Source: DATENM01 sp045807725
GTDB lineage: Bacteria; Acidobacteriota; Blastocatellia; UBA7656
Direction of reading: 5' to 3'
Assembly (NCBI GenBank): GCA_045807725.1
Contig: JBJMGV010000062.1
Location: 48,404 to 112,403, forward strand
Length of the DNA: 64,000 nt
Part shown: piece by piece, positions 44,260 through 53,048 of the stretch
Layout: every line of letters begins with the position of its first letter
Numbering within the stretch: position 1 is the first letter of the stretch
Notes under the pieces: model-generated
What the model was told of the DNA's origin: nothing
Database searches by the model: none
Seen by the model: only the letters and a program-made list of their open reading frames with translations
Program-made: the position numbers and the translations under genes

Positions 44260-45831
44260 CTACTCGCGGCTGATCGTCCTGGCATCATAGCCCGATGAAC
44301 CCGATGGATCGGGCGGCGCATATTGCGATGTCTGCACATTACCTCGCCCGTCTGTAGCGCGAACCACTAAGCGATGCTTGCCGGCTTGCGGCGGCGTCCA
44401 GTGCTTGTGCCACAATACCCACGTCAAAGGCGACAGCGCCAGCTTAACCTCTGCCGGTTCCCACGTCGCGCCGCCGTCAGTCGAGACTTCGATCTTGCTT
44501 ATGCCGCGATCCCCGGCGAAAGCGATGCCCGCAATCTCGGCCTCTCCCTTGACGGTCGTGGCGGGCGCGTCAATGCGCGACATGGTTTTGTATTCGGCGC
44601 GATCATCCCAGCCGCGTCGCTGCCAGAAGCCTTTCAGATCATAGTCAATCGCTTCGAGCTGCGTGATCCACTTCACATTCTTCATCCCGTAGATGCCCGG
44701 CACAAGCAGCCGCAGCGGATAGCCGTGCGCTGGCGTCAACGGCTCGCCGTTCATTTCGTAAACCAATAACGTGCCGTCTTGCGTTGCGCGCTCAAGCGAG
44801 ATGGAATCCGTGTAGCCGTCGCTGGCGTGCAGCGCGATATCGACGACGCCCGGCTTCAGGCCGGCGCGTTGCAAGAGGTCTTTAAGTCGTACGCCGCGCC
44901 ACAACGCATTGCCGATCAGGTCGCCGCCGACTTCGTTGCTGATGCAGCAGAGCGTCGCATACTGCTCGACGGTTGGCAGGGTTTTGATCTCGTCATAGGT
45001 CAACGTCATCGGCGCTTCGACAAGGCCGGCAATCTCAAGCCGCCAGCGGCCCGCGTCCACTTCCGGGTCGAAAGCGTTCTTCGAGACGACGTAGAAGTCT
45101 TTGGTCGGCGTGACTTCAAGCGCAAGGTTGTTGAGGTTGGGAAACTCTCCCGTGCCATTACGCACGCGCCCCGCGCCGGCGTTGAGCCACGAGCCGAAGA
45201 GTGACCGCGCTATATCGTAAACGCCGACGGCAAGCACGGCGTATCCGATGCCGCGCACGACGCGGCGGCGTTGAAGCAACTGGCTTTGAGCAAAGGCGGC
45301 ATCATCTTTGTCAAGGTAGGCGCGAGATGCTATGAAGAGCGCGGCGGCGTAAATCACGTGAGTGATCAGTAAGGCAAACGCTGTCAGCAGCGCGCCCTGT
45401 CTCAAGTAGCGCCCGCCTATGCCGCCGCCGAGTAACGGAATGATGACGATCAGCATAAGCAGGTAAACGAGCAGCGCGAATGCGGCGAGTGATACGCGGC
45501 GAGCGAGCAGCGATGTTGAAGGCGCGATCTGAAGAAAGGCGAGCGCGGCGGCGGTGAGCGCAATCAAATAGATGACGACGCAGCCGAGGAAGGCGAGATG
45601 CTTTGCAAAAGGGCCGAGCAAAGCGACGGCGGCCTCGACCATCCAGATCGGCGCGACGGCAAAGAAGAATTGCGCCAGCAGCTCAGGCACGAGCGGAGCG
45701 CCAAAAACAAAACGCGCAATCAGGCTGGCAACGACAGCGGCGATAGCCGCGATGAATGCGACCTGCAAGCGAATCTCTTTGGGTGAGGCTCGCGGCTCGT
45801 CCTGGTTGATGTTGAGCCTGAGAATATCCAT
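44260..45831 (-). CDS. Membrane-anchored molybdopterin oxidoreductase (sulfite oxidase/YedY-like)
   Basis: A 523-residue protein with five or so N-terminal membrane spans (about 20-200) fused to a sulfite-oxidase-fold catalytic domain (about 230-400) and a C-terminal Mo-co dimerisation-like domain (about 415-500). The Mo ligand Cys is in ATLCCISNEVGG (Cys295 or Cys296). GTLLVYEMNGEPLTPAHGYP and YGMKNVKWI are family motifs. There is no Tat motif; the catalytic domain is held by the membrane part, on the side opposite the N-terminus. Substrate unknown. Confidence 0.88.
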   Translation of the reverse strand: MDILRLNINQDEPRASPKEIRLQVAFIAAIAAVVASLIARFVFGAPLVPELLAQFFFAVAPIWMVEAAVALLGPFAKHLAFLGCVVIYLIALTAAALAFLQIAPSTSLLARRVSLAAFALLVYLLMLIVIIPLLGGGIGGRYLRQGALLTAFALLITHVIYAAALFIASRAYLDKDDAAFAQSQLLQRRRVVRGIGYAVLAVGVYDIARSLFGSWLNAGAGRVRNGTGEFPNLNNLALEVTPTKDFYVVSKNAFDPEVDAGRWRLEIAGLVEAPMTLTYDEIKTLPTVEQYATLCCISNEVGGDLIGNALWRGVRLKDLLQRAGLKPGVVDIALHASDGYTDSISLERATQDGTLLVYEMNGEPLTPAHGYPLRLLVPGIYGMKNVKWITQLEAIDYDLKGFWQRRGWDDRAEYKTMSRIDAPATTVKGEAEIAGIAFAGDRGISKIEVSTDGGATWEPAEVKLALSPLTWVLWHKHWTPPQAGKHRLVVRATDGRGNVQTSQYAPPDPSGSSGYDARTISRE

Positions 45832-45845
45832 GCGCTGCCGATCTT

Positions 45846-45873
45846 ATTATAGCGACCACAGTCATGATGCAAA
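45846..45873 (-). promoter_or_regulatory. Promoter for the YedY-like gene
   Basis: TTTGCA (45873-45868), 16 bp, and a perfect TATAAT (45851-45846) on the minus strand. The ATG at 45831 is only about 8 nt after the predicted start, so the mRNA would have almost no leader. Confidence 0.5.
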
Positions 45874-45885
45874 GAACCGTCGCGC

Positions 45886-46461
45886 TTATTCCCTCATCTT
45901 CTCTATCTCGCTCTTGAGCAGCGCAAAATCTTCGCGTACTTTTTCGGCGAGGTCTTCGCGGTAGAAGCGCACCGCCGGATGATAGCCGACGATGTAGCGG
46001 CGGCCTTCGTGTTCGATCACGCGCCCGCGCGCTTCATTGACGCTCTTGACGCCGAGCAGTTTCTTCGCGGCCACACCGCCCAACAGCATAATCAAGCGCG
46101 GGTTGATCAACTCGATCTGCTCGAAGAGGTAATTCGACGTGCAGGTATCGACCTCCAACTTCTTCGGCGTGCGGTTCTTTGGCGGGCGGCACTTGACTGT
46201 GTTGGTGACGAAGAAATCGGCGCGCTCAATGCCCGTGCCTTCGAGCACCGAGTTCAAGAACTTCCCCGACGCGCCGACGAACGGGTGGCCTGACAGGTCT
46301 TCGTCTTTGCCGGGCGCTTCGCCGATGATCATCAGCCTGGCAGTTGGGCGGCCATCACCGGGAACGGCTATGGTCCGCGACTCGTGCAGCGGGCATTTCA
46401 CGCAGACGCGTATCTGGGCGGCTAACTCTTCAAGCCGTTGCGCTCGCCTGGTCTTTGCCAT
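45886..46461 (-). CDS. Uracil-DNA glycosylase, family 4 (iron-sulfur) type
   Basis: Removes uracil from DNA. 191 residues. Four cluster cysteines in the family pattern: Cys20 and Cys23 (CVKC), then NTVKCR and DTC with 15 residues between. Motif A GEAPGKDEDLSGHPFVGASG and motif B YHPAVRF are present. The length and C-x2-C start match family 4 (UDGa). A purine-rich GGAGG lies just upstream of the ATG. Confidence 0.92.
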   Translation of the reverse strand: MAKTRRAQRLEELAAQIRVCVKCPLHESRTIAVPGDGRPTARLMIIGEAPGKDEDLSGHPFVGASGKFLNSVLEGTGIERADFFVTNTVKCRPPKNRTPKKLEVDTCTSNYLFEQIELINPRLIMLLGGVAAKKLLGVKSVNEARGRVIEHEGRRYIVGYHPAVRFYREDLAEKVREDFALLKSEIEKMRE

Positions 46462-46723
46462 ACTCAGCCTCCTTTGCTCGGCGATTGGTCAAGCAAATCG
46501 CGGGCAACTCATTCATCCTTGTGATGCCAGCTCTCGCCCTGAAATGCCGTACGCCGCTTCGCCTCTTAATCGGTATTGCTCGACGGCATCACGCATAGTA
46601 ATCTTTATCTTCATAGATTGTTCGTAGCCTCGTGCTACCTGCGCAAAACAGTTAAGCGACCGACTCGTCTATTTGAATTCCCCTCGCGGATCGGACGCTG
46701 AATGGTCCAAGTGGACAGAATTG

Positions 46724-47842
46724 ATGCAAACTGTAATGACTGTCGAGACGCCTGCCCAAACCGCCACCGATTCTCCATCGCCCGGATCAACCGAACACAA
46801 AGCGGGACGCTCGCTGCCTGAGATTCTGCAAACACAGTTCGAGGCGTTGCAGGGCTACCACGGCGACGTGATGGAGAGCGATGACCCTGAAGCGATTCAT
46901 AAAATGCGCGTGACGACACGGCGTGCGCAGGCGTCGCTCGACCTGCTCGAAGGCCAGTTCGCCATCGCCCCGGTAAAGAAGCGACTGCGCCGCTGGCGGC
47001 AGGAATTGTCGCGCGTCCGCAACTACGATGTCTTCTTATCGCTGCTCGAAAAAGAAGCGGCAGCCTTGCGCGCCGCCAATCGCCACCCTTATGAACTGGT
47101 GCGCGCTGTGCTGCAACAGCGTCGCGCCGACACCGCCGCCAAAGTCCGCGAGTATCTTCTCGATAAGAGCGTCAACCGGCTCGCTTCGCGCATTGGCCTG
47201 CGCTTGCCTGATGATGCTTCCATCCCGGCAGACGGTCAGTCCAAACCGGCAACGCCTGCCGCCGCCGAGAGCGCATCGCCGGCCTCGTCCACATTGAACA
47301 TCGACGAAGTCCAATTGGCCAGTCACACCGCTGATCGCCTGGATCAACGCGTCGCCGAGTTCCTGGCGTTGGCCGCGCAATCGCACCCGGCCACCGAAGC
47401 CGCTGAGTTACATGAATTACGCATCGCCGCTAAACGCGTCCGCTACCTGTTCGAGATTATTTCCGAGATGGGTTATGGCGATGCGACGCGGGCGCTGACG
47501 TGGCTGCGCACCTTGCAGGATCGCATAGGCGACTGGCACGACCTGGAATCGCTCGAACAGGAGATCATCGAGATTATCTCTGAGCGCGATTTCCTGAAGG
47601 CGCACCTGCTCGAAAGCAGCCGTATGCTTCAAGTCGCGGCGCACCTGCAAAAAAAGAAGGAGCGGCTGGTGGCAAAAGTCTTTCCGGTGCAAGTGCCGCA
47701 GAACCTGATGGCGACTTCGCAGCGTTTGTCGAAAGCGCTGCGCCGATGCCTGCCGCGCAAGAAGCCTTCAATCATCGAAGCCGTCAGTGAGCTTCACACG
47801 GAACAGTCCGCCCCGCTCGAATCATCACCGCCGGAGCCATAG
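46724..47842 (+). CDS. CHAD domain protein
   Basis: CHAD domains bind polyphosphate through conserved His and basic residues. This protein has the opening IHKMRVTTRRAQASLDLL, with a second block ELHELRIAAKRVRYLFEI and RIGDWHDLESLEQEI. An insertion (about 165-200) is rich in Ala/Pro/Ser. I chose ATG 46724 (372 residues); a TTG at 46673 would add 17. No polyphosphate kinase is nearby. It converges with the FAD-subunit gene, with one base between the stops. Confidence 0.87.
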   Translation: MQTVMTVETPAQTATDSPSPGSTEHKAGRSLPEILQTQFEALQGYHGDVMESDDPEAIHKMRVTTRRAQASLDLLEGQFAIAPVKKRLRRWRQELSRVRNYDVFLSLLEKEAAALRAANRHPYELVRAVLQQRRADTAAKVREYLLDKSVNRLASRIGLRLPDDASIPADGQSKPATPAAAESASPASSTLNIDEVQLASHTADRLDQRVAEFLALAAQSHPATEAAELHELRIAAKRVRYLFEIISEMGYGDATRALTWLRTLQDRIGDWHDLESLEQEIIEIISERDFLKAHLLESSRMLQVAAHLQKKKERLVAKVFPVQVPQNLMATSQRLSKALRRCLPRKKPSIIEAVSELHTEQSAPLESSPPEP

Positions 47843-47843
47843 C

Positions 47844-48827
47844 CTAGCCACGCAATTCTTCGAGGGCGCGAGTGACGAACGGTCGCGCCATCTGCTTGCG
47901 CCAGCCCATCACGAAGTCTGTATTGTCGAGCGGTCGCGCTTTCAAGTAAGCGGCCTCGGCTGCCGCCGCAATCGTCTCGCGGTCGAGCGGCTTACCTCTC
48001 AATTGTGCAGCGGCCTCTTCGACGGCCAGCGGCGCAGGCGCGACGCCGCCAAGAATCACCCTCGCCTCTTTCACTGCGCCATCCGCATCAAGGTCGAGCG
48101 CCGCCGCAACGCCGAGCACGGGGAAGTCGAAGGCTCCGCGTCGCCGCAGCTTTTTATACACGGCGCGCGTGCCATTCACCGGCGGCAGATGAATCTCGGT
48201 CAACAATTCGCCGGGCATCTTGTGCAGGTAGTTGATGCCGTCGTTATTATAGAGTCCCGCCGCGTCAACCAGCCGGTCGGTCACAGATGAGACCAGCCGC
48301 ACCTTCGCGCCGATTGCGACCATCACCGGCGCGAGGTCTGAAGACTGCACGGCCCAGCACTTCGGACTCGACGGCGCGACCCAGCAGACATCGCCGTCTT
48401 TCTTCATACAGAAGTTGATGCCGCGCCGCCATTCGTAATTCTGGTTATAATAGTTGCAGCGCGTGTCGAGCAACAGATTGCCGCCGATAGTTCCCATGTT
48501 GCGCAGGATCGGCGTTGAGATAAGCCGCGCCGCGTTCGCAATGACCGGATAGTCTCGATTGATGACGGGATGATTGCACAGCTCGGTGAGCGTGACGCTC
48601 GCGCCAATAACCATTCCCGATTGCGCGTCGCCTTTGATCTCGTGCAGGTCGCGTATGCGCGTCACAGAGATAACCGTAGCGGGCGTCTGCTGCCGCCGCT
48701 TCATATTGGGATAAAGGTCGGTGCCGCCGGCGACGAACATCGCATCAAGGCCGGCGTCGGTCATCATCTTCACCGCATCACTAACTTTCTTAGCAACGCG
48801 ATAGTTGAATTTCGGAAGTCGCATCAT
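47844..48827 (-). CDS. Molybdenum hydroxylase FAD subunit with 4Fe-4S loop (HcrB-like)
   Basis: FAD-binding electron-transfer subunit of the xanthine dehydrogenase family, 327 residues. The FAD loops FVAGGTDLYPNMKRR and TIGGNLLLDTRC are present. Cys124, Cys140, Cys148 and Cys157 have spacings 16, 8 and 9. From memory this equals the extra [4Fe-4S] insertion of 4-hydroxybenzoyl-CoA reductase HcrB (Cys122, 138, 146, 155). Ordinary CoxM/XdhB proteins lack it. It is the last gene of the leftward set; a repeat element separates it from the Mo subunit. Confidence 0.9.
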   Translation of the reverse strand: MMRLPKFNYRVAKKVSDAVKMMTDAGLDAMFVAGGTDLYPNMKRRQQTPATVISVTRIRDLHEIKGDAQSGMVIGASVTLTELCNHPVINRDYPVIANAARLISTPILRNMGTIGGNLLLDTRCNYYNQNYEWRRGINFCMKKDGDVCWVAPSSPKCWAVQSSDLAPVMVAIGAKVRLVSSVTDRLVDAAGLYNNDGINYLHKMPGELLTEIHLPPVNGTRAVYKKLRRRGAFDFPVLGVAAALDLDADGAVKEARVILGGVAPAPLAVEEAAAQLRGKPLDRETIAAAAEAAYLKARPLDNTDFVMGWRKQMARPFVTRALEELRG

Positions 48828-48840
48828 AACGGTCAGTTGT

Positions 48841-48925
48841 CAGGATACAGGATTCAGGATTCAGGGAAGAGGGGAAGGTGCATAGCACCAAACACCTTTA
48901 CCTGAATCCTGAATCCTGTATCCTT
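48841..48925. repeat. Heptamer-bounded element with 23-bp perfect stem
   Basis: The arm at 48843-48865, built of GGATACA, GGATTCA and GGATTCA heptamers, pairs perfectly with 48901-48923. A nested AAGGTG/CACCTT stem lies in the 35-bp core. The element fills the gap between the FAD-subunit start (48827) and the Mo-subunit stop (48930) of one operon. Confidence 0.9.
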
Positions 48926-48929
48926 CCTT

Positions 48930-51371
48930 TCAATCCTTCACGTGCACGGCGAGGCGCGGCAGTTCTTTGCCGTCGCCCCCTTCTGCCGGCGTAGTCACCT
49001 TGAGCGGCGCGGGCCACTCGATCTCTGGAATGCCTTTCGGCCCGAAGCGCCCCTCTTTGCCCTGCTGTTTGGCGCGAATCGCGGCAAGCACTTTTTCAGG
49101 CGTTGCCGGCACTTCATCAATGCGGACGCCGACCGCATCATAAATTGCGTTGACGACCGCCGGCGGCACAGGCAACAGCGGCCCCTGCCCGACTTCCTTC
49201 GCGCCGAACGGCCCGTTCGGGTCGGGGTCTTCGATGAGGAAGGTCTTCACGTCGCACATCTCAAGCGTCGTCGGACTCTTGTATTCGAGCATCGAAGGGA
49301 ATTTGTGAACTACGTTACGATTCGTGCGGTAGGTCATCTCTTCCATCAACGCTTCGCCGAGTCCCATATAAACAGAGCCTTCGACCTGGCCCATCACGAG
49401 CACAGGGTTGATGCTCTGGCCGATGTCGTGCGCCATCCAGCAACGCTCGACCGTGACGATGCCGGTGTCGGGGTCAACATCCACTTCGACGACTGCCGCC
49501 GAATAACTGTAGGCCGGCGAAGGCCCGACGCCCGCGCCCTTGAACTTACCCGGCGAACGCGGCGGCGTGTACGAGCCGACCGTGCCAATCGTGCCATACT
49601 TCGATTCGGCCAGCACAACCGCTTCAGCGAACGACACGCCGATTTCGGGATTCTCAACGTCGAAGGCGCGGCGGTCGGCGAAGGTGATATTTTCAATCGG
49701 CACGTTGAGCTTTTCGGCAACCGCGACAGTCAATAACTCGCGGGCGCGCTCGGCAGCTTGCAACGCCGCGTTGCCGGTCATCAGAGTGACGCGGCTCGAA
49801 TAGCTGCCGAGGTCAACCGGCGTCAGGTCAGTGTCCGCCGTCACCACGCGAATGTCGAACGGGTCGATGCCGAGCACTTCAGCAACGATGTAAGCGAGTA
49901 TCGAATCGCTGCCCTGCCCGATGTCGGTCGAGCCACACTGCACACAGACGCCGCCCTGTCGGTCGAGCCGTAGCTGCACGCCACTGTGCGGCATATTGTT
50001 CCAGTAGATCGGCAGGCCCGCGCCGCACAGGTAAGAGCTACAGGCGAAGCCGACGCCTTTGCCATAAGGGAGCTTGCCGAATTTGTTCTGCCAGTCGGAA
50101 GCTTCGACAATCTTATCGATGCACGCGCCAAGACCCATGCTGCCGATGCGCAGATAGTTCGCGGTCACAGAGAAAGCGGGCGCAAGGTGACGGCGGCGAA
50201 TGTCGATGGGCGAGAGGCCGATCTCTTCGGCGATCTTGTCCAGATGCGCTTCGAGTGCGAAGCGAGGCTGCGGCGTGCCGTGCCCGCGCTTCGGCCCGCA
50301 CGGCGGCTTGTTCGTAAAGACGCGCACGCCTTCAAACTTGTAGCGCGGGATGTTGTAGGTCACGGTTTGCAGCGCGCCGCTATAGAAGGTCGAAGCGACT
50401 CCGTAGCTGCCATAAGCTCCACCATCAAGGAATGTGCGGAAGTGCATCGCCGTGATCGCGCCGTCGCGCTTCACGCCGGTCTTCACCCACATCAAGATCG
50501 GGTGACGCCCGCGATGGCAATAGAAGACCTCTTCGCGGGTCAGCGTGATCTTCACGGGGCGGCCCGTCATCATTGCCAGCTTGGCGACGACGACTTCGTG
50601 ATTGAAAGGATCGCTCTTGCCGCCGAAGCCGCCGCCGTTCGGCGTCGCAATGACGCGTATGTGCGCCGCCGGCAATCCCAATACTTTGGCCAGCGCGCGG
50701 TGAACGTAATGCGGCGTCTGCGTTGAACTCCACAACGTCAGCTTGTTGTCGGCGTCATAGTGGGCCACCGCCGCGTGCTGTTCGAGCGGCAGGTGCGTGT
50801 TGCCTTCGTAAAAGAACACGTCTTCACGGACGTGGTCGGCTTCGGCGAAGCCTTCATCCATGTCGCCGAACTCAAGCGACACGCGCTTGTGAATGTTGCC
50901 GCCGTCGCCGTAGTCGTGGATGCGCGGCTCGTCAACATAGACGCCTTCTTCAATCGTCGAGATGGTCTTGAGCCTTTCGTATTCGACCTCGATCAGATTC
51001 ATCGCCTCAAAGGCGGTGTCTTCGTCTACGGCGGCGACGGCGGCGACCGGATCGCCGATGAATCGCACTTTATCAACGCAGAGCGCGTGCTCGTCCTGAC
51101 TGACTGGCAGGATGCCATAAGGAATCGGCAGGTCGCTGCCGGTGATGATGGCGACGACGCCCGGAAGCTGACGTGCGCGACTTGTATCGATGTTCTTAAT
51201 CAGCGCGTGCGGCGAAGGACTGCGTAGCATCTTGCAATAGAGCATGCGCGGCAATGTGATGTCGTCGGCGAAGCGTGTTTGACCATTGCATTTGGCGCGC
51301 GCATCAACTTTGCGAAAGGGCTTGCCGACCACTTTCTTTGGTCTGCCGTTGTTGCCGTTATTCATAGCCAT
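48930..51371 (-). CDS. Molybdenum hydroxylase large subunit (xanthine dehydrogenase/HcrA family)
   Basis: Mo-pterin catalytic subunit of 813 residues. Family motifs: GGGFGGKSDPF, RGHGTPQPRFALE, QCGSTDIGQGSDS, and the C-terminal GAKEVGQGPLLPV. In most family members the last motif is GAKGVGE with a catalytic Glu; here it is Gln729 (CAG codon). No AYXCSFR motif, so it is not form I CO dehydrogenase. AAGGA lies 8 bp before ATG 51371, and the start overlaps the 2Fe-2S gene by 14 bp. The frame runs on to 51527, but that stretch lies within the upstream gene. Confidence 0.92.
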   Translation of the reverse strand: MAMNNGNNGRPKKVVGKPFRKVDARAKCNGQTRFADDITLPRMLYCKMLRSPSPHALIKNIDTSRARQLPGVVAIITGSDLPIPYGILPVSQDEHALCVDKVRFIGDPVAAVAAVDEDTAFEAMNLIEVEYERLKTISTIEEGVYVDEPRIHDYGDGGNIHKRVSLEFGDMDEGFAEADHVREDVFFYEGNTHLPLEQHAAVAHYDADNKLTLWSSTQTPHYVHRALAKVLGLPAAHIRVIATPNGGGFGGKSDPFNHEVVVAKLAMMTGRPVKITLTREEVFYCHRGRHPILMWVKTGVKRDGAITAMHFRTFLDGGAYGSYGVASTFYSGALQTVTYNIPRYKFEGVRVFTNKPPCGPKRGHGTPQPRFALEAHLDKIAEEIGLSPIDIRRRHLAPAFSVTANYLRIGSMGLGACIDKIVEASDWQNKFGKLPYGKGVGFACSSYLCGAGLPIYWNNMPHSGVQLRLDRQGGVCVQCGSTDIGQGSDSILAYIVAEVLGIDPFDIRVVTADTDLTPVDLGSYSSRVTLMTGNAALQAAERARELLTVAVAEKLNVPIENITFADRRAFDVENPEIGVSFAEAVVLAESKYGTIGTVGSYTPPRSPGKFKGAGVGPSPAYSYSAAVVEVDVDPDTGIVTVERCWMAHDIGQSINPVLVMGQVEGSVYMGLGEALMEEMTYRTNRNVVHKFPSMLEYKSPTTLEMCDVKTFLIEDPDPNGPFGAKEVGQGPLLPVPPAVVNAIYDAVGVRIDEVPATPEKVLAAIRAKQQGKEGRFGPKGIPEIEWPAPLKVTTPAEGGDGKELPRLAVHVKD

Positions 51372-51888
51372 AGATGATTTCCTTAGCCGGCTCGGCCTGC
51401 TCGCCGCGCATCCGCGCCGCCGCCAGCTCGACGGCTTCATAAATTTTAATATAGCCGGTACAGCGACAGAGATTGCCTGACAGCGCCTCCTGAATTTCGG
51501 CGCGTGAAGGATTCGGATTCTGTTCAATCAGTTCTTTGGCGGTCAGCAGAAAGCCCGGCGTGCAGTACCCGCATTGCGCCGCGCCGAGGTCGGCGAAGGT
51601 TTCTTGCAACGGGTGAATCTCGTTGCCTTCGGCCATACCTTCGATAGTCGTGACCTCGCGGCCTTCGGCGTCAAGCCCCAGCATCAAACACGAGAGCACG
51701 GCCTGACCATCGACGAGAATGGTGCAGACGCCGCATTCGCCCAGTTCGCAGCCGTGTTTGGTTCCGGTTAGCTGAAGGTCTTCGCGCAGCACTTCGAGCA
51801 AGGTCTTGTGCGGCGCAAAAGCCACCTCGACTTCTTCGCGGTTGAGCGTAAAGCGCACGTGCGCCTTCTGTTTCTTCTTCGTCGGCAT
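51358..51888 (-). CDS. Molybdenum hydroxylase 2Fe-2S subunit (CoxS/HcrC-like)
   Basis: Small electron-transfer subunit of 176 residues. Plant-type ferredoxin cluster: CELGECGVC with a later Cys in VLSCLM. Helical domain cluster: CGYCTPGFLL and CRCTGY. It is first in the leftward set small-large-FAD. The C-terminal 25 residues are an extra charged tail that overlaps the next gene. Confidence 0.94.
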   Translation of the reverse strand: MPTKKKQKAHVRFTLNREEVEVAFAPHKTLLEVLREDLQLTGTKHGCELGECGVCTILVDGQAVLSCLMLGLDAEGREVTTIEGMAEGNEIHPLQETFADLGAAQCGYCTPGFLLTAKELIEQNPNPSRAEIQEALSGNLCRCTGYIKIYEAVELAAARMRGEQAEPAKEIIYGYE

Positions 51889-52020
51889 AATCGGTTGACG
51901 TGTGTTGAGTCGTGGCTACGGTTGCGGGCTGCTGGCCTGTCTCTCCGCGCCGGATGTCTCCCGCTCTAAACAAAAAGATTAGCGCAAAAGCCTTGAAAAT
52001 CCCAACCGCCGAAAGGAATC

Positions 52021-52090
52021 AACACAGAGGCGCAGAGGCACGCAGACACGGAGCGTACTGCGGTGACTCCGTGTCTGCGTGCCTCTGTGT
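52021..52090. repeat. Long hairpin between sod and the Mo-hydroxylase operon
   Basis: A left arm of about 32 nt (52021-52053) contains ACACAGAGG and GCACGCAGACACGGAG. The right arm (52067-52090) begins CTCCGTGTCTGCGTGCC. Pairing is perfect over about 25 bp except for an extra GCAGAGGC unit in the left arm. It may end the sod transcript. The period is not cleanly seven. Confidence 0.8.
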
Positions 52091-52130
52091 TTTACCTCTT
52101 CGGTGTAGAACTGAATATGTGATTGACGCC

Positions 52131-52766
52131 TTAGCCGCCTATCGGGCGCGTCGGTTTGGCGGCGTCAAGCCGCGCTTCGACCGCATCCCAATCGACGTTC
52201 GAGAGAAACGCTTCGATGTACTTTGGCCGCTCGGCGGGCTTGTAGTCGAGCAGGAAAGCGTGCTCCCACACATCCATCACCAGCAGCGGGGTGAAGCCGG
52301 CGATATTGTTGACCTCGTGCAGCGTGATCCAGTGATTCGACAGTTGGCCGGTGGCCGGGTCCTGATAGCAAACAGCCCAGCCGACGCCGCGCATCTTGCC
52401 GACGCTAACGAAATCGGCCTTCCACGTGTCGTAGCCGCCGCAGCTCGCTTCAGCCGCTTTATAGAAGGCGGAGCCTTTATCCGCATCGCCCGCGCCGCCG
52501 CCGCGCTTCATATTGCCGAAGTAGTACTCGTGCAGCACCATGCCGTTGTATTCAAAGCCGAGCCGCCGCGTCAGCTCCGAATAAGCCGGGAAATCCGCCG
52601 GCGTGCCCTGCCCGCTCTTGAACATCTCGGTGATCTTCTCGGTCAGCAGATTGGTGTTGGTGACATAGCCTTCATACAGCTTGAAGTGCATTTCCAATGT
52701 CTGGTCAGAGATGCCGTTGAGTCCGCTGAGATCGAACTGCCTGGGTTTGTACGACCCTGTTGCCAT
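52131..52766 (-). CDS. Fe/Mn superoxide dismutase, divergent group
   Basis: Converts superoxide to hydrogen peroxide and oxygen. 211 residues. Metal ligands by alignment: His in EMHFKLYEGYV, His in MVLHEYYFGNM, and Asp/His in VMDVWEHAFLLDY. The usual KHH after the first ligand is absent (KLYEGY), placing it outside the classic SodA/SodB type; metal choice cannot be read. GGAGG 6 bp before ATG 52766 fixes the start. No signal peptide. Confidence 0.92.
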   Translation of the reverse strand: MATGSYKPRQFDLSGLNGISDQTLEMHFKLYEGYVTNTNLLTEKITEMFKSGQGTPADFPAYSELTRRLGFEYNGMVLHEYYFGNMKRGGGAGDADKGSAFYKAAEASCGGYDTWKADFVSVGKMRGVGWAVCYQDPATGQLSNHWITLHEVNNIAGFTPLLVMDVWEHAFLLDYKPAERPKYIEAFLSNVDWDAVEARLDAAKPTRPIGG

Positions 52767-52897
52767 TGCATTCCTCCTTCGTGATGTTGCGGCCATCGTC
52801 CGCCGTTGTGAAGGCGAAGCCAACGCCCGCGCGGTTTGATTTCGGAAGAGATTGCTGCCCGCGCATTACTGCCACGATAATCGCGCGGGCTATAGTT

Positions 52898-52903
52898 ATT
52901 ATA
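52898..52903 (-). promoter_or_regulatory. Candidate -10 element for sod
   Basis: TATAAT (52903-52898) on the minus strand in the context AGCTATAAT, the same GCTATAAT as before rnj and the YedY-like gene. No convincing -35. The leader would be about 125 nt. Confidence 0.35.
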
Positions 52904-53022
52904 GCTATTCGGTGAATTTATGCAGGTCGAAAGCGAACTTTTTTGATCGTTATAAATGACATTACTTTTAATCGGATGGTCGGGCGGTGATGATCGGCGA
53001 TGAACGAGCGGGTGAAAGTCGA

Positions 53023-53048
53023 AAGAGGGAGCCTTGCGGCTCCCTCTT
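53023..53048. terminator. Orphan terminator-like hairpin
   Basis: A perfect 11-bp stem AAGAGGGAGCC/GGCTCCCTCTT with a TTGC loop. Minus-strand readers would see GGCTCCCTCTTTCG. It could end the cta operon after a 325-nt 3' leader, or an unannotated small transcript. Confidence 0.65.

Noticed and set aside
48930..51371. Form I CO dehydrogenase large subunit
   Set aside because: The CoxL active-site motif AYXCSFR is missing and the FAD subunit has the Hcr-type Cys loop.
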